Of a stretch of DNA of 64,000 nt, positions 61,069-64,000 are shown in pieces (positions within the stretch are counted from its first letter, which is position 1; the number at the start of each line of letters is the position of its first letter). Position numbers and translations under genes: made by a program. A model generated the notes under the pieces. The model was not told where the DNA came from and did no database searches. It worked only from the letters and a program-made list of their open reading frames with translations. Origin of the DNA: Rhexocercosporidium sp. MPI-PUGE-AT-0058 (taxonomy: Eukaryota > Ascomycota > Leotiomycetes > Helotiales); NCBI GenBank assembly GCA_020746875.1, contig JAGTJL010000007.1, positions 2,604,001-2,668,000 on the forward strand, given 5' to 3'.

Positions 61069-62269
61069 ATATTCTTATTAAAAGATAATAATTCTTAATT
61101 AATATTAAATTAAAAAAGAATAGATTCTTTATTAAAATATTTATATATATTAATAATAAAGCAAATATTTTCAATATAATTAAAACCTCTTTCGTATACC
61201 GACTCGTTAAGTAATTTAATATTTCTTTTATAATACTCCTTCAATTAATTATCTTAATTAATTATAATAATAAGAAAAGCAAGCCCATCGATACAATTAT
61301 TTTATTTATTTTAATTATCGACCGCCGGCGGATTAACTTCCTTTTCTTAATAATTAACTTAAAAAACACCGATATCTTAATTAATCAGAAGTTCTTCGAG
61401 TATTATAATTTAAAATAATTATATATAAAGAATCGTAACCGGCTAAAATAGCCGTTAAATATACTTATATAGCCGTACTTTAATTAATAAGTCTTCGTCG
61501 ATATTAACTGTTTTAATAAGCTAATTATTAAGTCTTATTAGCTCGATGCGGAACGAAAAAACGCTTTTTTAAATTTAAATAATTATCGCCGGAGGTAAGC
61601 CAGGATTGCGGCACTCGACGATTCTCTTAAGCTTAAGGTCTTTGTACGACTTATAACTAGCGTCTCGCCGACTCGACCCTCGAGCTTTATTAAAGAAGTT
61701 AAGAAGCGCTTACGTATTATAAAAAATTAATTAAATCCTTCGATATCTTATAATCCGAGATTATTATTTAAAGATAAAAAAGCCCGGAGAGCTTCTCCGG
61801 CGAATTATTAATTTAAGGCGCTTATTATAAAGATCTTCTTAATATTAATAATAGTAATATTTACGACGTACTTCCGATTTAAAAAAGTTAAGAAAAATAA
61901 AGCAAAAACCTTCGTAATATTAATATATAAAATCGATTAAAAGCTAACTTACTGCGGGCGAGAGGCCTTAAATTAGTTAAGTATCGAACTCGTATTAATA
62001 AATAAAAACTTAATTTCAGAGAAAGCTTTAAAGATTAAATACGCGTAAAATAATAAGCTAATAAGTAAAAAGCTCTTTATTAAATATTAAGAATATATTC
62101 CTTTCTTCTCCCGGCGAGCTTTTAATAAATTATTAATATATTATTAAAGCGTAAACTATTAGATTAAATTTATTAAAAAGAATAATTTATCTTTTAAACT
62201 TTTCCGACGTATAATTAAAGAATAGTTATTAGAAATTAAGCGATATATTATTAATAATTTATATAAAGG

Positions 62270-63460
62270 TTTTATCGAGCTTTTTAGCGCGTTATATACG
62301 GCTCTTATCCTCTTCGTTAAGAAAGCCGATAATAATCTCCGGTTATACGTCGATTATTAAAAGCTAAATATCTTATTTAAAAAAGACTTATACTTAATTT
62401 TCTTAATCGATGAAATAATAGCTTATATTTATAAAATAAAAGTCTTTATAAAGCTCGATATTTAGTAAATTTTTTACCGCATCCGGATATCTCTTAAGAG
62501 CGAAGATTATACGACTTTTTATATTTAATATAATACGTATAAATATAAAGTTTTTTTTTTTAATTTTACGAATAATCCGGCGATTTTTTAACGATTTATT
62601 AATAATATCTTAATAAAGTATTTAAACGATTTCTACGCGGCTTATATAAACGATATTCTTATATATTTATTAATTTTTAAAAAGCACAAGGTTTATATTA
62701 AGAAAGTAATAATAATATTATAAACGTACGGATTTTAAGTTAATATTAAGAAGTCCGAGTTTAGCGTATAAAAGACAAAATTCTTAGATTTTATTATCGG
62801 CGTCGATAGTATAGAAGTAAACTTAAAGAAGATTAATATAATTAAAGATTAGCAATACGTTAATAACGTATAAAATATATAAAATTATTTTAATTTCTGT
62901 AACTTTTATTACCGGTTTATTAAAAATTATAATTATATCGTACGATTTCTTACGATATTTACCAGAAAAAACGTTCTTTTTAAATTCGATAGCGCTTATA
63001 AAGACGCTTAAGAAACTCTTTAAAAAATCTTTTAATCTACGCCGGTTCTTCGTTATTACGATTTTATTAAATAAATACGGCTAAAGACCGATTCTTTCGA
63101 CGAAGTCGTCGCGGGAATCTTATTTTAATTTTAAAAAAATAATACTTTTTATTTCGTAAAATACTTCTCGAAGATAATAACAGACTCTAAGCTTAATTAC
63201 TTAATTTATAATAAAGAAATACTAGCGATTTTCTAGTTATTTAAATAATATCGCTTAAAACTCTTAAATATTTAGAAAAATATCTTTATTTATATTAATT
63301 ATTAAGCTTTAAAGTATTTTATAATTATTAAAAATCTTACGGCTAAGTAAGCTTAATAAGCTAAGTTTTTTACGGATTTCTATTTCACGATTATATACCG
63401 TATTAGAACGATTAATACGTTAGCCGATACTTTATCTCGACGGGATTAAGACCTTATAAT
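62270..63460 (+). pseudogene. Gypsy-A copy 2 reverse transcriptase / RNase H
   Basis: The palm reads VKKADNNLRLYVDY and then AYINDILIYL, with the catalytic box YIND (62643-62654). RNase H follows (YFSK-like region about 63,160, ELNYLIYNKEILAIF, then LADTLSRRD at about 63,420). Many stops interrupt the frame. Confidence 0.78.
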
Positions 63461-64000
63461 TACAGAGGCACGAAAGCGGGCTATCCGTAATTAATAATTA
63501 ATTCCGATTAATAAAATCGACTCTCGAGTCGCTAGCGACTTCTAATTCTTTGCTATCGATCTTATAAACGCTTATATTAAAGTCGTAAAGATAATACTTT
63601 TAGTACTTATAAAAGCTATAATCCCAGATTACGATATTAAGCCTTATAATAAGCTAAAGCTAAAACTTAAGCTTAATATAAAAGTGCTAATCGACTCGGA
63701 AATCTTTACGCCGGAAGAGTTTAATTTTAATTTTATAATAACTTATAATATTATAAAATATAATATTATTAATTAAATGCTTTTAACTAATAAGTCGTCC
63801 CTCTCGCTAAAGCTTCTTCGATAAAAAATTAAAAAATAATTATTAAATTATAAATTAGTAAACGATAAGCTGTTTTTCTAAGGTCGCTTAGAAGTGCTTT
63901 TAAAGCCGCCGGAGCTTCGTACGGCACTTATTCGCTACGTGCACTTATAACCCTCGGTAATATACGTAAGGATTAAAAAGATAAAAGTATTATTTAATCG

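Larger units (their letters stand above)
40447..64000 (+). mobile_element. Gypsy-A copy 2, split by Copia and Gypsy-B, runs off the window
   Basis: Segments 40447-41037, 47230-48637 and 61073-64000 are one element when the two insertions are removed; the breakpoints align continuously with copy 1. It begins TATTACGACC (the TG of copy 1 is TA here). The retropepsin region lies just after the last junction (about 61,080-61,400). Reverse transcriptase is at about 62,270-62,800 (VKKADNNLRLYVDY, then YIND at 62643-62654). RNase H is at about 63,180-63,450 (ELNYLIYNKEILAIF, ending LADTLSRRD). Gene order and motifs are those of a Ty3/Gypsy element. Many in-frame TAA/TAG codons make it inactive. Confidence 0.8.

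Overview
The window looks like a piece of a filamentous ascomycete genome (Pezizomycotina). Short GT-AG introns (about 46-133 nt, most near 50), several with CTGAC/CTAAC branch points, a HET-domain gene, a CFEM-like protein, GPI-anchored wall proteins and strongly RIP-mutated transposons all point that way. The exact class or genus cannot be read from the sequence. Exon joins were made by eye; every multi-exon model given here sums to a whole number of codons.

The window has two compartments. Positions 1 to about 37,600 are gene-bearing. In order they hold: a secreted Fet3/laccase-like multicopper oxidase (-), a CFEM-like GPI protein with a Trp-rich stalk (+), a GPI-type PLC-like phosphodiesterase (-), a HET-domain protein (-), a Gfo/Idh/MocA oxidoreductase (+), the mitochondrial DEAD-box helicase MRH4 (-), NIP7 (-) and NOC3 (+) sharing a 219-bp divergent promoter, a cytochrome P450 pseudogene (-), a gene-poor stretch with two hairpin-type inverted repeats, a six-exon P-loop ATPase (-), a broken conserved gene (+), a double-chromodomain protein (-), a small GPI-type Cys-rich protein (+) and a decayed coding remnant.

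Positions from about 37,864 to the end are an AT-rich, RIP-type nest of retrotransposons. Gypsy-A copy 1 (37,864-40,446) is interrupted by Gypsy-A copy 2 (from 40,447 to beyond the window). Copy 2 is split by a Copia element on the minus strand (41,038-47,224; 309-bp LTRs; CTTCT target duplication) and by a very large second Gypsy, Gypsy-B (48,638-61,068; 12.4 kb; 217-bp LTRs; ATAT duplication). CpA and TpG are almost absent in the Gypsy parts, so there is almost no ATG. All three reverse transcriptases have their YxDD box changed by D-to-N substitution. Gypsy-B carries about 5 kb of extra sequence downstream of its integrase. There a degenerate D-P-G-S-E-V peptide repeat keeps one reading frame over 3.5 kb, which suggests an accessory long ORF that I do not recognise.

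The genes do not form an evident secondary-metabolite cluster. The clearest functional pairing is NIP7/NOC3, both 60S ribosome-assembly factors fired from one intergenic promoter. The cell-surface genes (oxidase, CFEM, PLC-like, Cys-rich GPI) suggest wall or host/environment interaction. The P450, the broken gene at 26.8 kb and the remnant at 36.9 kb show decay near the repeat compartment.
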